Shown here: positions 49,232 through 62,912 of the stretch, one piece after another | Layout of the letters: each line of letters begins with the position of its first letter | Position numbering within the stretch: the stretch's first letter is position 1 | NCBI GenBank assembly: GCA_021399435.1 | Contig: JAJTUP010000012.1 | Span: forward strand, 992,001 to 1,056,000 | DNA: 64,000 nt | Origin: Diaporthe sp. PMI_573 | Lineage: Eukaryota; Ascomycota; Sordariomycetes; Diaporthales; Diaporthaceae | Direction: 5' to 3' | Translations under genes and position numbers: made by a program | The notes under the pieces: model-generated | Databases searched by the model: none | What the model was told of the DNA's origin: nothing | What the model saw: the letters and a program-made list of their open reading frames with translations, nothing else

Positions 49232-50100
49232 TTAACTTACGCCCGTGGCACCTGGGGCCTTCTCGTCCTTTCGCAGACTCGTCAACAACTCGCGGAAACG
49301 CTCCTTGCCGGAGCCAGAAGCACCGCCCTTTGCGCCCTTCCCGCTGACATCCACGATCTTGGCAACGCGCTCCCAGCTGGTGCCCCCAGAGGTCGTGTCC
49401 TCGCGGGAGGCCAGGAACTGCTCGGCATCCTTGCGGGTCGCGGCGATCTGCTTCTCCTTCTTGTTGTTGTAGTTCTCGTAGAAGTCATCGATGTTGCGCT
49501 GTGCCTCCGCGACGGTCTCTTCGCGCTGTCGCGCAAACTGCTCTGCCCGCTTGGCGTTGCCAGCGTCGCGCTTCTCTCGCCACTCCTTGATCACCTCTGG
49601 CTCCTCCTCCTCCTCGGCGTAGGCCGCGAAGCCCGAGTTGTAGCTGACAGACGGGCCGGTCGCAGTGATGTTGCCGCCAGGGGCTACTGCCTAAGGGATC
49701 GCAAGGAGTGGTCAGGTCCCAGGTCCTGAGGTTGTGGAGAATGTGGGAAGGGGCAGACGAACCTCGTTCGGGCCTCCAAGATCGGGGAACTGCTGCTCAA
49801 ACTGGGCTGTCTCGGCGCCGCCGCCGCCGCCACCAAGCAGATCGTCGTCGCCAACGTCGAAAGCGTCACCGTCCTCTACGGTCGCAAACTTGTCTGCATC
49901 GTCACCAAGGATTGCCTTCTCTCTGGCAAGGAAGTCATCGGCGGATGGGTCAACGGAAGGGTCCTGAACATTTGTTTGTGCTGCATGCAGTTCAGTGTCA
50001 GCGAGGTCAGCGAGACGGAGGTGTAGCTAAAGAGAACACAGTGTGTGTGCAACTCACCTCCGGAGTCGAAGTCCTCGAGGGACGGGAATCGGTCCGCCAT
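49232..50100 (-). CDS. CLC1: clathrin light chain
   Basis: Regulatory subunit of the clathrin triskelion for vesicle coats at plasma membrane and TGN. Three exons give 239 aa: 50100..50058, 49980..49763 and 49690..49232. It starts MADRFPSLEDFDSG and, after the first intron, AQTNVQDPSVDPSADDFLAR. The acidic middle (DDADKFATVEDGDAFDVGDD) is followed by FEQQFPDLGGPNE and the conserved FAAYAEEEEEPEVIKEWREK. The long heavy-chain-binding helix comes next (RDAGNAKRAEQFARQREETV, NNKKEKQIAATRKDAEQFLA), then SGGTSWERVAKIVDVSGK and RFRELLTSLRKDEKAPGATG. The second acceptor is TTAG. The exact end is uncertain: the reading frame stops at ...GATGVS, but a perfect GTAAGT donor sits on the last codons, so a short extra exon is possible. 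Divergent from RTT103. Confidence 0.93.
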
Positions 50101-51000
50101 AGCGAGGGTGATCTGGGGAAGGAAGGTGGGTATGGAGTAGAAAGGAGGGTGGTTGATAGAGGAGGATGTGGTCAGCTAAAAGGGACAGCCAGCTCAGAAT
50201 TGTCGTCTTGGTGGTTGTGGTGAGATGATGGGATGGGAACAGGACTCAATGGATAGGAGGCTCAACTCGATGTGCTGCTCTCAGAGGCGGCATGTGCTCA
50301 GGCATGCATGGCACTTTCCTAGCTGGCCTAAAGTGCTCTCGGCCCACTGTGGTGCTGCTGGCGCTCCCAGTACTATACCTAGCATATGTAGCAGGGAAAG
50401 CAGGGAAGCAAAGGAGGCAGGGAGGGTCCGCTGCAAAACTGCGCCTTTCCATTTGGAGATTAGCGCCACGAGACTGGATTCGACAAACATGGAGCTCTCA
50501 GTCGCCTGCTTGACTTGCAAATGCAAACCCTCTCCATCATGCTCTGAACCGTCCTCGCAAACTTCATCATCAGAAGGGCAGCAAGCCAGCATTATCGTAG
50601 AAGCAACATCTCCGGGACTGAGAGGGATTGGTCCAGGGCCAGCATCTCTGGGATTGAGCTCCTTGGTCCTTGAACACTGAGTAGTCGGCCTGCCAGCCCG
50701 CAAGCCACACCAAGCCGGCGCCTCTTATTGATTTCACCTCGCCCGTCCCTCACCTGGTGGCCTTGCACGCCCTGCACGCCCTGCACCCTGAGCTTGCCAT
50801 CACATCTCCTTCCGCCCAGAGGCAGCAATCGACAAGGCAGAGACTCGTTGGACACTTGCCGACAACCTACAGCATACTGAATCCAATATTACCAACAGCA
50901 CCAATCAACAAGCCCAGCAAAACATAGCCTCTTTGCCGCCGCCCTATTTGAACCCGCCCATCCTAGCGCCTAGCAGCTCCAGCAACAACAAGCACCAGTG
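50101..51000. promoter_or_regulatory. divergent promoter region, clathrin light chain / RTT103
   Basis: 900 bp between start codons facing apart. It contains a small direct repeat cctgcacgc about 50768-50785 and CAACA-rich leader sequence just before the RTT103 start. No gene or clear core element was recognised. Confidence 0.4.
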
Positions 51001-52394
51001 ATGGCTTACAACGATGATGCCGTTCTGGCCCGCCTGTCCGCCCTCAATGAGAGCCATGACAGTATTGCCACAGCAGCCCAATGGATCATGTTCCACAAGT
51101 ATGAAGCCATGGCCTGTTCCATAAATGATTAACCTTCTAACATATCAATCTCCTTTAGGCGGCATGCCGACCGGACTGTCCAGATATGGCTCCAAAAGTT
51201 GAAAGAGTCCCCGAGCACTCGACGGCTCAATCTGATCTATCTTGCGAATGGTAAGTTCCAGTCAAGGCTGCCTCCCCGGCATACCATCATACGATCAGCG
51301 AACACCGTAAGGAGATGCATCCACCTCACTAACCATCCTTTCAGAGGTCACCCAGCAGTCAAAAGCCCGGCACAAGGATGATTTCCCCTTGGCATTCGCG
51401 CCAATTATCGCCGAGGCTGCCGCTGTTGCGTACAAGGGCGCAACTCCTGACGTGCAGAACAAGGTCCGTCGCGTCGTCGAGGTGTGGAGGGATCGCGCCG
51501 TCTTCGAACTCCCTATCCAGGGTGCTATTGAAACTCGCATCGACGGTAGGTCATAGCCGGGCCTCTCCTCATGAACCGTTCCTGACATTTCTCGCAGACC
51601 TTGACAAGGCCAGAGGCGTCGGCAAGACCGGACTGGGCAACTCCAGCATTGGCGGCCCAGCCGTGCCGTCCGAGCTTGCACCACTTGTCACACAAGCACA
51701 GAACGTGTCCAAGTTGGCACTTTCCCTGAAGGCAAAGACTACCAACGCCGAGCAGGAATATACCAAAAACACGGATCCGAAGCAGCCTACGCCATCTGCG
51801 CCGGTCTACGCGGCCCGTCTGAACGGCTTGCTGAAGACCCTCGCCACTGCCGAGGGTGCCGTTGCCGAGTGTGTCAAGGCAAGGACGGAGCTCATCGGGG
51901 CCCTCGAGAAGCTGCTCGATACAAACAAGGCCAGCCTGGAGGCTGAGGAAAAGCAACTGGCCGAGCTCGCGGAAAGGAAGTCGACCATTGAGCAGAAAAA
52001 GGCCGACGTTGAGATGGCCATCATGCGAGGTCTTGCCGACCAGACCCCGGCCAACCGTGATGGACAACCAGCTAGTCCTGTGCCTGAGCCTGACAGACCC
52101 GAGGTCGAGGCGTTGACGCCCCCGCCCATTGAAGACGACACCGACATGTACAACGCCCAGGGGACGGATTCCTTCGAGCCTGTGCCAGCACAGGAGCCTG
52201 CCACTGCCCAAGCCCAGCAGCCCACAGGTCTTGAAACACTCTCAAGTCTGGCTTCCCAATACTCGGCCGTGCCGGTGTCCACGAATGGAACAGGCGGTGC
52301 CAACAAGAGACGCAAGATTGATTCTGCAGACGAAATCCCGGATCTTGGCGAAGACGGCATAGACCCGAACATTGACGAAATGATCCGTCAGTGA
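51001..52394 (+). CDS. RTT103: CTD-interacting-domain protein RTT103
   Basis: Nuclear protein predicted to bind the phosphorylated C-terminal repeats of RNA polymerase II and aid 3'-end termination. Four exons give 395 aa: 51001..51098, 51159..51250, 51345..51545 and 51598..52394, phase-consistent. The CID occupies about residues 1-132: MAYNDDAVLARLSALNESHD, AAQWIMFHKRHADRTVQIWL, RRLNLIYLANEVTQQSKARH, FAPIIAEAAAVAYKGATPDV, QNKVRRVVEVWRDRAVFE. A Lys/Glu-rich helix, probably coiled coil, follows at about 215-270 (EAEEKQLAELAERKSTIEQK). The tail is Pro/Gln-rich, with a KRRK nuclear signal and an acidic end (DEIPDLGEDGIDPNIDEMIR). The family layout, CID plus coiled coil, is that of Rtt103/RPRD. 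Convergent with the MDL-type transporter. Confidence 0.91.
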
Positions 52395-53697
52395 GGCTCC
52401 ATGCGTGACCAATTCATACCAAGGACCTGGACGGACGGTGAAACACCGGTTGCATAAACAGAACTGCTTGCAACGGATCATATCTCACACCTTTCCCTTC
52501 ATCTTAGGGTGGAAGCGTTCCAGTCATGGGGTGCTCATGGAATATGTTTTTTTGACGTTGTCTCGAGCTGGTTGCACCACAGCTTTCACCTCATAATTCC
52601 AGTTGCTCTGGATCACCCATCTTTAACATGATTCATCGCCTTCGAGGTCTTCTTATCACCTAAAGGACAATTACTGCTGGATGGTAGCCCGTCGTGGGTT
52701 ATTTCACGTCGGCGTCGGCGAGCAGGATCAAGCTGTGCAGAAGATAATGGCCGAGGTATAATCGAGCATCTGTGCACTTTGGCAGGTGCAATCTCTTGAA
52801 GATGAAAGGACACTTCAGTTGGAAATTATCCAAAACATCAAAGGCGCTCAGCCATTCACAGTTGTTGGGAGGATCCGACATGGTACAGAATATAGCACAT
52901 TGCAGCTCCCACATCCACATGGGCTGTTTTCTCCAAGAACGATTTTGATCGGTTGCAAGGTTGTGCGGGTTGAGATCCAGTGAGTGAAATGGGACGGCAG
53001 CCTGATAATTCCGAATTAGCATAATACGCGGTCTTTCCGAAGACTCTTGCAAATCAATCAGAGACGGCAATATCGCAAGTCAGTCAGTCAATGATGCAGA
53101 CAAACAGGACCATGAGCTTCTCACGGCCGCATATCAATGTACTGATTGGGAAGCTTGCATCTGCCCCAAGTCAAGGGAGTTGTCTGCTTTTGATCAACCA
53201 TTTGACTGGCATGTATCCAAGCCTGCTTTGCCTTCAGGGGCAGCACCACACTTTTCTGCCCCAAACAGTTGGGTTCCGCTCACGCATATGCATTCGTACT
53301 ACTTCATTTTTGTTCTGCCATCAGGCCCCATAATACCCTGAACGAAATGCCATCCCTTGCATCCCAATAATAGCCATCTGAAAAGCCAACAGCCCAGGTA
53401 GTCGTTTCAACCGAGGCGGCGGCCTTCACCATACCGTTCTCCCAGAGTAAACCTGCATGTTGATTTCCTCAAGGTTTCAATGAACAGTCAGCATGTGAAT
53501 AATCGCTTTATTATACACCCAGTGACGGTGCCACATCGGTGTGAGAGTGGAATGTTGTCCACTGTATAGATAGTTAATGGTACAATGCGCTATGTGGTAT
53601 TGACACTGCCCTTTTCCAAGCCGGGATTCATGCCCCAGCGTTTTCTATTTCAAAGCAAACCTCCGCCACACCTGAGCTGCCAGTCAGGCCAAACTGC
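52395..53697. other. convergent 3' region, RTT103 / MDL-type transporter
   Basis: 1.3 kb between facing stop codons. Local composition is somewhat A/T-richer than elsewhere. No frame above about 123 codons and none recognisable. No repeat seen. Confidence 0.45.
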
Positions 53698-56291
53698 TCA
53701 CTCCCTCTTCCACTTGTCCTCTGCCTTCGCCTTGTCCGCCTCACCAGCATCACCGTCTTCCTCTTCTTCCAGATCTTGCTCGATCTCCTCGGCCTCGGTG
53801 ATGTGGTCGTCCCTCCTGGACTGGCGCACACCAGCGGGCGCTTCGCCGCCGTGCATCTGGTACTCCATCAACCTGCTGAACGCGCTCTCGGGGTCCGCGC
53901 TCAGCTGGGTATAGCTGCCGATTTCGGCCACCGTGCCCTCGCTTGACAGGACGATGATCTGGTCGGACCGCTTGATGGTCGACAGCCGGTGCGCAATCGA
54001 GATGGTCGTGTTGCGACCCTTGAGTAGTTCTGCGAGCGCTGCGTTGACGAGAGTTTCGGACTCTGCGTCCAAGGCACTCGTCGCCTCGTCGAGGATCAAG
54101 ATATCGGGGTCCTTCAGCAAAGCACGCTATTCAAGATTTGTCAGCAAATATCCCGGTGGAGGTGACCCAAGACCGCTGTTGCCGTGTCCTTTGACTCCTG
54201 GAACAGTCTCTCGAGTAATGAGGAGGATCGAAAGTGACGAGAGCTTACAGCAATCGCAAGTCTTTGCTTTTGACCTCCAGACAGCTGGGCACCTCGGGCG
54301 CCTACTTGTGTCTCGAGGCCGTCTGGGAAGTCGCTGATGAACCCGCAGTTGGCTTTTCTCGCGGCAGCAACGATCTCTGCACGCGTCGCCTGAGGTTTCC
54401 CGTACGCGATGTTCTCAGCCACGGTACCAGAAAATAGGACGGGTTCCTGTGCAACCATGCCGATGCGCCGTCGCAAAGATTTGACGTTCAAATCGTTGAT
54501 GTTTTCACCGTTGATGGTGATCGCGCCGTCGGTGGGGTTGTAGAAGCGGAGGAGGAGGGAGGCCACAGTCGATTTGCCGCCTCCTGATGGGCCCACGATA
54601 CAAACGTTGGAGCCAGATGGGATGTCAAAGTTCAGGCCTCTGAAGATAGTGACAGCTGGCCTGGTGGGATAGGCGAAGCTGACGTTGTGGAATCTGATAG
54701 GTCCTTGTGCTGAGATTACCTTCTTTCCCACAGTGGCTGGGATTGTGGGATGTCTGTCTTGCAACTCGAAGAGCCGTGAGGCCGCACCGACTCCTTTCAT
54801 GAGCTCCGAGTAAAACCCTGACACGCCGAAGAGACTGGATCCTGCGAAGACGGTGTACATCATAAAGGATGTCAAGTCACCCAGTGACATGGCTCCGGAT
54901 CTCACGAGGTTGCCACCGACAATGAGCAAGGCCAGTATCGTCATGTTCCCCGCCCAGCCTGTTGAGCCGTAGAACGTAGCCGCGATTATCGACTCTCGAC
55001 GACCAAGGGCAAAGATCTTTCGCACCTGACGGTTGTAGCGACCAATCTCCTGGATTTCGCCAGCAAAGGCTTGGCTGGTCTTGATGTTGCCCAGACGCTC
55101 CTCTGCAATCTTTGTCAGAGTGCCCAGGTTCTTTTGGATCTGCCGACTGATGTTGCGTATGGTCCGCCCGTAAAAGAAGGCGCCAACAGCAATCGGGGGG
55201 AACATCAGCAGGATGACCGAGGTTAGCTGAGGGCTCAACCATGCCATGGCACAGAATCCGGTCGCACCACTCACGATGGCCCGGAGGCCGTCGGAGATGT
55301 TCTGGGTGATGCTCTTGCCGACGATGACCGTGTCGGAGCTCAGACGGGATATCAGGTCGCCCACACGGTTGGCATCGAAGAATTCGGCGTCCTGGACATA
55401 TGTCCTCCGGTACAGCTGGGTCCTGAGCCTTGCGACGACTCTCTCGCCAACAATGCGAAGGAGAACCACACGCCCAAAGTTAGCCAAAGCGCCGAGGGTC
55501 ATGAAGGCAGCGAAACCAAGGAAGAACTGGGTCAAGGTGAGGCCCAGAACCGTGGGGGCGTCCTTGCTTGAGGTAGCGATGTCAAGTATGCGGCCAACCG
55601 AGAAGGGAATAGACATGGTGACAGCCGAAGACACGAGGAGAAAGATACAGGATATTCCTAGCCATTTCAACTCGGGCCTGGCGATCTTGATAAGTCGTAG
55701 CATCTCAGCCCAGCCGCCCTGGCCCGAGCTCTTGCCCTCCTTGGACAGTCGCGCCGTCATATTGAGCTGGGCGGCCTGTTTCGCACGCTCGCTCTGCTGG
55801 AAGCCATACTGGTCGGGGTTGTCTTCCTGATCCTGCCGGGAAAGCTGCTTCCCCTGCTCGCCCTCGCCCTCTGCATTATCCTGCCTCACTTGCGTCGGCG
55901 TCGGCGTCACGTTGGCCTTGTCCCGGGACTGTTGCCATAGCGCGGTCGCCGTTGAGAAACCCCGAGTGGTTGCCCAGGAGAAGATTCCTTGGGCTGGCCG
56001 GACGGTGCGAGATGCGAATGTGCTGCCAAATACCTGAGCCGCGATGCCACGGGTCGGGGTCGGGGTCGCGGGTGCTGACGGGGCGAGGAGCGACGGGCTG
56101 GAGGAGAAAGGACGGGCGGGAGCAGTGAAAACCAGGGATCGGCGTGGATATGGAGAGGCGAGGTTCGGTATGGGTACAGCGGGCGCCAACGGGGCAGAGG
56201 CAGGCTCTAGACGGGGGCCGCAGGCTCGGAATCGTGGTGGGAGCAGCTCAAGAGCGTGGCGAGCTCGGCGAGCTGCTGCTCCCGAAACCAT
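53698..56291 (-). CDS. mitochondrial half ABC transporter, MDL1/MDL2 type
   Basis: Half-size ABC exporter (ABCB type) expected in the mitochondrial inner membrane, where yeast Mdl1 exports peptides. Two exons, 56291..54249 and 54126..53698, give 823 aa. The N-terminal 120 or so residues are basic and Ala/Ser/Pro-rich, like a mitochondrial presequence, then a charged linker to about 200. The membrane domain starts near [20 protein letters not shown], with six predicted helices. The nucleotide domain shows Walker [10 protein letters not shown] (567-575), the Q-loop VAQEP, signature LSGGQ (670-674), Walker B ILILDEAT (690-697) and H-loop His (about 727, SIAHRLST). The intron lies between QRLAIA and RALLKDPD, and splicing restores that conserved block. 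An acidic tail ([17 protein letters not shown]) ends the protein. MDL1 versus MDL2 is not resolved. Confidence 0.91.
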
Positions 56292-59200
56292 TGCGACGGA
56301 ATGGCTCGGGGGGGGAGGGGAGTCGGAAGGCTAGGGACTAGCTGTCGATAGTTGTGCTTGTACTGCGACTCATGATCATTGCTGTGAAGTGTTGTGAAGA
56401 AGGGCGCCCATGGTCCGGAGAGCGTCGGGCTGTTGTTGAACGTGGTTGATTGTCTAAAGTTTTGCCCGCGGTTCGGCTCATTGACGCTCGTCATCGAGTG
56501 GGGCTCCACCGCAGGCACCGCTGCGAACACTGCCCGGGGCCAGCCGCTAGACCGCTTAGGAGCAGCAGTGCAACATGCTTTATGTAAACACCGCAGTTGG
56601 ATATTTGCTGTCGAGAAGGTGTTTGGAACGCTTCTCTGACAGACTCTTCTTGTGTTGACCTCGTGCGGGAAACTGTGTTGCCGGATCACCTCTAAATAGG
56701 TTCTTCATCTTCTGTAGACTCTTTCAAGATTGAAGCTTTCGTCTGCCCCATCCCAATGCTCGCTCGCCCCCTATCAACATAATTGGGAGCAAGGTCACTT
56801 CTTGGAATTCCTGCAAGCTTTCAAGCAGTGAATCCTTGGTCTCTCTCCCTCCCCCTTTGGTCAAGATCCTGCGGGAAGTGACTCCAGAGGTGGATACTAC
56901 GGACGCAGGCAGATCATTTGGTGATCACTAGCATAGTCTAGATTGAGAAGAGGGGAATAGCAGAACCAACCCCGAGGTGAAGCCACAGAGCAGTAGAGCG
57001 GCAATCACGCCCGCAAAAGATAGTCAAGCTGGAGCGCAATTCTGATAAAAAGTCTGCGGAAGTCCTGGTGCGGAGAGCGAGAGAACAGCGAAAATGGTGA
57101 CAGTGCAGCAACAGAGACTGACACCATCGGTGATGTCCCGGGCGCCCGATGAGACTTATTCACGCGGCGTGGTGGTTCTGGAAACAGTAGAGGTCATGGA
57201 TCGAGGGAACATCCTGCGCAGCATAAGACCTGCCTCAGACGCGCGGTATAGCCATTGCATTGTAATGCTGTTCATACAAGCCTGTGCTGTCCTGGCTGCT
57301 GGTTCCAACAGGGGATAAGGCCCTGAACATGAGCGTTGGATTCTGATCATTCGGCATGATGACGGTCTTTACGCATTGTCTTCCAGGTTGTCGTTCTGGA
57401 TTGGAAAGCTACAGCCACGATGCAGTGATCCTAGGTCGTCATGCAGAAATGGTTCCCGGCGTCCCTTCGCCCTCCAAACGCGGAGACACAACAGACTACT
57501 TTGATGGGATATGTTCAGAGCAAGTAAGTTGGGCCACCTAGTGTGGTTCGACGGCTAGCAACACTCACGGCCAGCTAGACCCCGGAGAGCGCCTCTGCGG
57601 TGCACATCTCTCCTGACGCGGTGGCCGTGGAAGCTCAGAGGCTGCTCCCTGCCCGCAGACACGGCTCAGAGCTGACTGACATGATCATCACTGAGGAGAA
57701 GGCCGTGGCCCTTTCCCTGAAAGAGCTCAAATGCCATCTCATGGCATACAGTCAGTGCTGAGAGGCAGGCATTGGGTTCGAGGGATATCGTGGTCACTAG
57801 ACCATGGCAGCGTGCACTCACATTTGTGTGTATATGTATGTCGGAACCACCAGCCACTCACTCCTTTCCGCGTCAAATCGTGTCTCGTCATGAGAACGGG
57901 TCATGAGCTGTATGCAGTTCTCACCTATCGAGCGACGGTGTGAATGAGCCTTGCGAGATTGGTAACACTAGATAGAGGACGTTACCATGCTCTCGGGCCA
58001 ATCACCCTTGGATCGTATCATATATCAACTGCGCAGCCCAGAGATCAATTCGAGCCAGCAGTACGAGCAAATACAAGAGATCAGGTAAGAGAATCGTGAA
58101 TTGGTTTCCGAGCCTGAGGCTGCTTCAGGGCAGTGGCTATTCAATTGCTGATGGGACACCACGTCGGTTCCTGGTTGAGACCTCCAGTAGCAACAGGGAC
58201 TTACTGACAGGGCTGGGAGGCCGCCGACCACGGAGCGGCTATACGACAGTTACAATTGCTCAATATCATTGCGCCATAGTCGTATTCTCCTTGACGGTTG
58301 TGCTGCTCTAAGAGATGAATGAAAACTCGACCTCAGAAGTCAGGTGTGCCCGCTCGTCGTCTGAGAAAGATGGTGCCCGACAAGCCGCGAGGAACCGGCG
58401 TGCCCACAAAGTGTACCAGCGGTTTAGCTCTTGCCTGCTGGCTGTCTTGTCAAGACCTCCTCACTTCCCAGCTGTCCCCACTTCTTCAAGACTTTGGTAG
58501 CCGCGTCGCAGGTGCGGACTCAGCCGAGCTAGAAAAGACCTCTCTTGTTTGAGAAGCTGACGCGCCTAGGTCAGGTCCGTCGAGCAGCTGCGAGAGGGCC
58601 TCATCGGCAGGAGTGAGTCCGGGACCGCTGGGGGTGGGAACACTGAGTAGGCGGAGCAAGCGAAATACCAATCGCAACTCTGGAACACCCATGCCACAAG
58701 GTACAAAGTGCCTTCTCAGATGAGTTGTACAATCTCTTTCTTGTGTTACCCCTAGATGCGGCCGCGGGCAGTGCATGGCTAGAGTTGGGATAGTTCCAAA
58801 ACGCATGCGAAGTCGCGTGAGGAGAATTTGTGGCTTCCTGGTATGCATCGAGGGAGGTGTGTTGGCGCGGGCCATACTTTTTTGCATTCGAGGATCTGCG
58901 CTTCAGGGGCTTGAGTACTCTATGCCAGTGTGCCAGCCCAAAAATGCCCAGCGTTTAGACATGTTCGGACGTGTTTGTATTCGATTTTGTAACGCGGATC
59001 ACCTGGTGACCTGTTTTGATTGCCTGCATTATCTATTCTTCCGAAGAATGCAGTCATAAAAACAAAAGCATCATGAACAACTGAATTGAGGGGGCTCGAG
59101 TCAGGGGGTGTGTTGATGGTGGACTTTGGGATCCATTTCCTTACTTACACTTTGCCCTTTTGCTCTATTGGTCCCTTTGTAAACATGAAATCCTCAGAAT

Positions 59201-61812
59201 CCTCAGAATCCTCTCGTTCCAGGATCCAGAGAAACGGCTCAACTACTGAGCTGTCGGGTACCTTTGCGGTTGTCTCTAGTGCGTGGGAAATTGGACGAGT
59301 TCATGTACGAGCCGCACTTGGTGAGCTGGATCCCCAGGAGCCTGGCCGAAGTTTCTGCCCAACTACCCACCTGCAGTAAGGGGCGCACGGGATGAACATC
59401 AACGCCCAAATAACAGGATGCTGGCAGCTGCTCCAACGCTGTCGTCGAGTGTGGCAGATTGGAGCCCAACTTACGAGCCTCGTCGCGTCGGCCTCAGCTG
59501 AGAAAGGAAGGCGTCCAGACGTGCCCATCAGGGTATACTCTCTATATGCGGAAAGGTTGGGTCTTTTGGTAGGGTTGCGGCGGACGATGCGGCTTACCTT
59601 CCACACCATAGGTGCGGGTGATCAGGCGGTAGAATTGATTGCCCCCTGAGACCGTATTGTAAAGGGGTGGGCACTCACAAGGACAATCTGAACGTTGGTC
59701 TTGCCACAGATGTGAGCGAAGCCACAACGGGTGTGCACAAAGAGTCAAACGGTCGATGCAACATTGGCATCTGCAGAGTAGACACCCATCAGCTGGTCGA
59801 TCGAAAGGCATTGGGCAGCCTGGGGCTTGGGCTTTGCAGCGTCGATCGACCAACCGCCGGCAGGGACACACATCCACCCTTCCCCAGGTCCGCGAGGAGC
59901 AACGACCTGGACCATGCCCAGATCTGAATCTGGCGGGCCGAGCCATAGTCGGGGGCAGGGCAGCGCAAGCCAAGGCTGGGTCTCGTGGGCAAGCCTCCGC
60001 CTGGGAGGAGGGGGCCTCGAAGACACCCGCTGTGATTGCTGCGAGGAATGGCATGCGACGTATGCAAGACGCAAGCGAACCGGGTCTCGTGTAGGTCTCT
60101 CCACGGGAGCGTGCATGTCCCCGGGGACGTGCCTTCCCTGGCAGGTGGGTGGATGAGAAGGAATACTACCGTACCGGTACATCTGACTTGTGCAAACGGG
60201 GCAGAGGAGGCTGCAGGTCCACTGTCGAAGTACTGTGACAAGACCAAGACTGAGGGCGTGGGGGTCTAGAGCCCACATGCTTCTACTGCGCGTGCGGAAA
60301 CCGGTCGGGGTCGTGTGATGCCCCCCGTCCTGAGAGGATTGCTGCAGCGCGGGAGTTGAGCCGTTTCAGAGAGTCGAAGTCGGTGGAAGAGTTGTCCGTC
60401 TCTGAGACATGGGGAGTATCTTGCTGGAGAAAGTGGTGCTGGGCGGGGCGAAGTGTTCTTGAAGCACAATCTTCGTCCAGAGCCGACAGCGCTGCCTGGC
60501 TTGAGGAGGCGTCCGTCCTGAAGGGGTTGCACAAATCCAACAAACACTTCCAAACACGGCACTACAAGCCTGTGGATGTCCCTGCCCCTGGGGTTGTGCC
60601 TCGGAAAATCCTCCTGGTTGTCGCAAAGTAGGTGGCGGCATGTTCCGTGTTGGCACGCTCACTGCGACTGCCTAGGCCGGGTCTTCATCACATAATACTG
60701 CTGAAGAAAGGCATGTTATGCCCTGACGATGTTTGCGCAACCTGGTACTCGCACGCGTAATGGTGCCAGGTCAGTACCGAGATACCTGACTCTGCATGTC
60801 TGTCTGAAGAAAGAGGGCTTCGCCACAGCAGCAGGTCTCATTCTGGTTGCTGATTGTAGTCGGAGCCCTCAGACGACCGCAAGTAAGAATCGTGAAAGCC
60901 ACAGCGCGTTTCTCAAGCCACACGCTGGGGTAGAGAGAAGGATGTGAGATGGAGAATGCGACAATTCAACAGCGCCAGACCCCCTTGAGTACTTACAGGG
61001 TACATCTGCGGTGGCCCCTGTCTCGGCGCGAGAAAGACTTGAGAAAAAAGATGTCATTTTCACCTGTGCCGTTGTCTCCAGCGAATTGGGTCGGCGGGCT
61101 TTGACGAGTCTCCAATTTGGAGGCAGGTCAACCGATCGTCATGTACCTTGTGGAGCGTGTGCAGTGCTGCCCCGTCGGCGACCAGAGCGCTGGTAAAGTT
61201 AAGGCTTTCTTGACCGGTGAGGCTTGTTTGCGTCGTGAGGGATGTGTCAGGGACACACACCGACTTCCAGAGTGGGTATTTTTTTCGGAGGGAAGTTTAG
61301 CGAGACAGGGGGCAACTCAACAGCGTCGGGCCATGATTCTGACGTCCACCACCCTCATCCACGATCCACAGCCGACTCCATCCTTTGGTTTTCAGCCAGG
61401 CGCAAGGGACGTTCAAGAGACAGCGGAAGATAAAGTGGCTTGCCTTGGGCAGGCAGTCGGGCCCTCCCACCGAATCTGACACTGAATCCCGGGACATGTT
61501 GCGGCATGGCTTGACGGGCTGGAAGCAAGAGGTGGGCATGAGTGCATGCACCTGCTGTACTGTGTAGACCCAACAGGATGCGCTTGCCCCAGACCCATCC
61601 CTGCCCACAAAGCTTGGATCGAAGTGCTGTGGTGTACTGTGGTACTCGGTACGGTGGCAGGAAGAAGTGGTGGGCCCAAATGGGCCCCTGTCCCTGCGAC
61701 TGGGCTGAGGTCGAGCGGGATCAAGAAGGAATGTCCCGAGATCGACGGCAGGGCAAGCTGCAGATGGAATCTTGGTTGTCCCTGCTGGCTGGTCGGGTGG
61801 TTTGATTGCCCC

Positions 61813-61950
61813 GGTCTGCCGGTCTGCCAGTCTGCCAGCCTGTGGCCGTAGTGTCGCAGTGTCCGTCCCCCAGTCTCGGGGCTGCCAGGTGCCAGGTGCC
61901 AGGTGCCAGGCTGGGAGCGAAAGCGGGCAGCTGCAGGTGCAGGTGCAGGG
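61813..61950 (+). repeat. cluster of short tandem repeats
   Basis: Three adjacent patches: ggtctgcc-type units (61813-61841), four copies of tgccagg (61883-61910) and three of gcaggt (61932-61950). They are interrupted by unique sequence and look like slippage-derived minisatellites. They also explain part of the open frame on the other strand. Confidence 0.7.
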
Positions 61951-62912
61951 CACCACCCTCAGGTCGGTCCCGCCCCCATGTTGTATGCGAGGGCTCCAAT
62001 GATAGCGGTGCCGACGCCATTGCTGGACCATGCCATCTCTGGTTGGGGCTGCGAGGCATGTGGCAGGCCGGGGCTACCCAGATGCTGAGCTGCGGGTGTG
62101 TCCAATTCGGTTCGTGACAGCGAAAGGATGGGACTGATCGCCTGGATGCCGTGCCTGCGTGCATGGAGTATCAATTGACTCGACTCCTGCGTACCTGGGC
62201 GGCCCTTCCTGTCGGCTGGACCACCGCCAATGCGTCGTGACGTGACGTGACGGCGTTGTACCGTACATCACAGCGCGCACGCATGTATCATGGCCTGGCG
62301 ACTAGAAACCTTGAAGAGTGGGGACCGGTGAAGCCCATCTTGCTCAGCTCAAGCGGGCGAGGGACCAGGTGATGTTTGCCCTGATCTCTGAGGCAAGAGG
62401 GCATGGGGGTCATGGGCATGGCATGTCGTCAAAAACCACAGGTCGCATTGACAATTGTTTAGAGACAAGGCCCTCAATGGTCGATCCTGCCCGCGTTAGC
62501 TCCCGCCGTTTGCACGGCTAATAAGCGTTCAGCACCTCAGGTCGTAGACAAGATATCCATGTCTTGCGGACCTGGACGCAAGACCAGGCAGTCTGGCACC
62601 CACGTCAATGCAGTCCTTCGAAACCTGGGAACCTTGGTTTCGTGGCACGGGGTACATACCTCTGTACACAGCAGCAGTCTGCCGTGTTCAACATGGGGAA
62701 TTGCAGAGCACCGAAGACGCACACTCCCGGGAACAAACGGCGACGGCACCAGAAAACACAACACAAACACTGCTGCTCGCCAAGCTGAGACCCTCCCGCC
62801 ACATCCAATGCCCTGCCCTCACACGGCGACGAGACAAGACAAGTTTAGAATCGATGTGAGTGAGCCTCCCTCGCTCGCTTATCGACACGCTCGGCCGCCA
62901 CAAGACCGCCCG

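Noticed and set aside
61297..62031. 244-codon minus-strand frame
   Set aside because: Its sequence includes the tgccagg repeats read as low-complexity peptide. No domain or signal is visible, and a frame of this length is plausible by chance.
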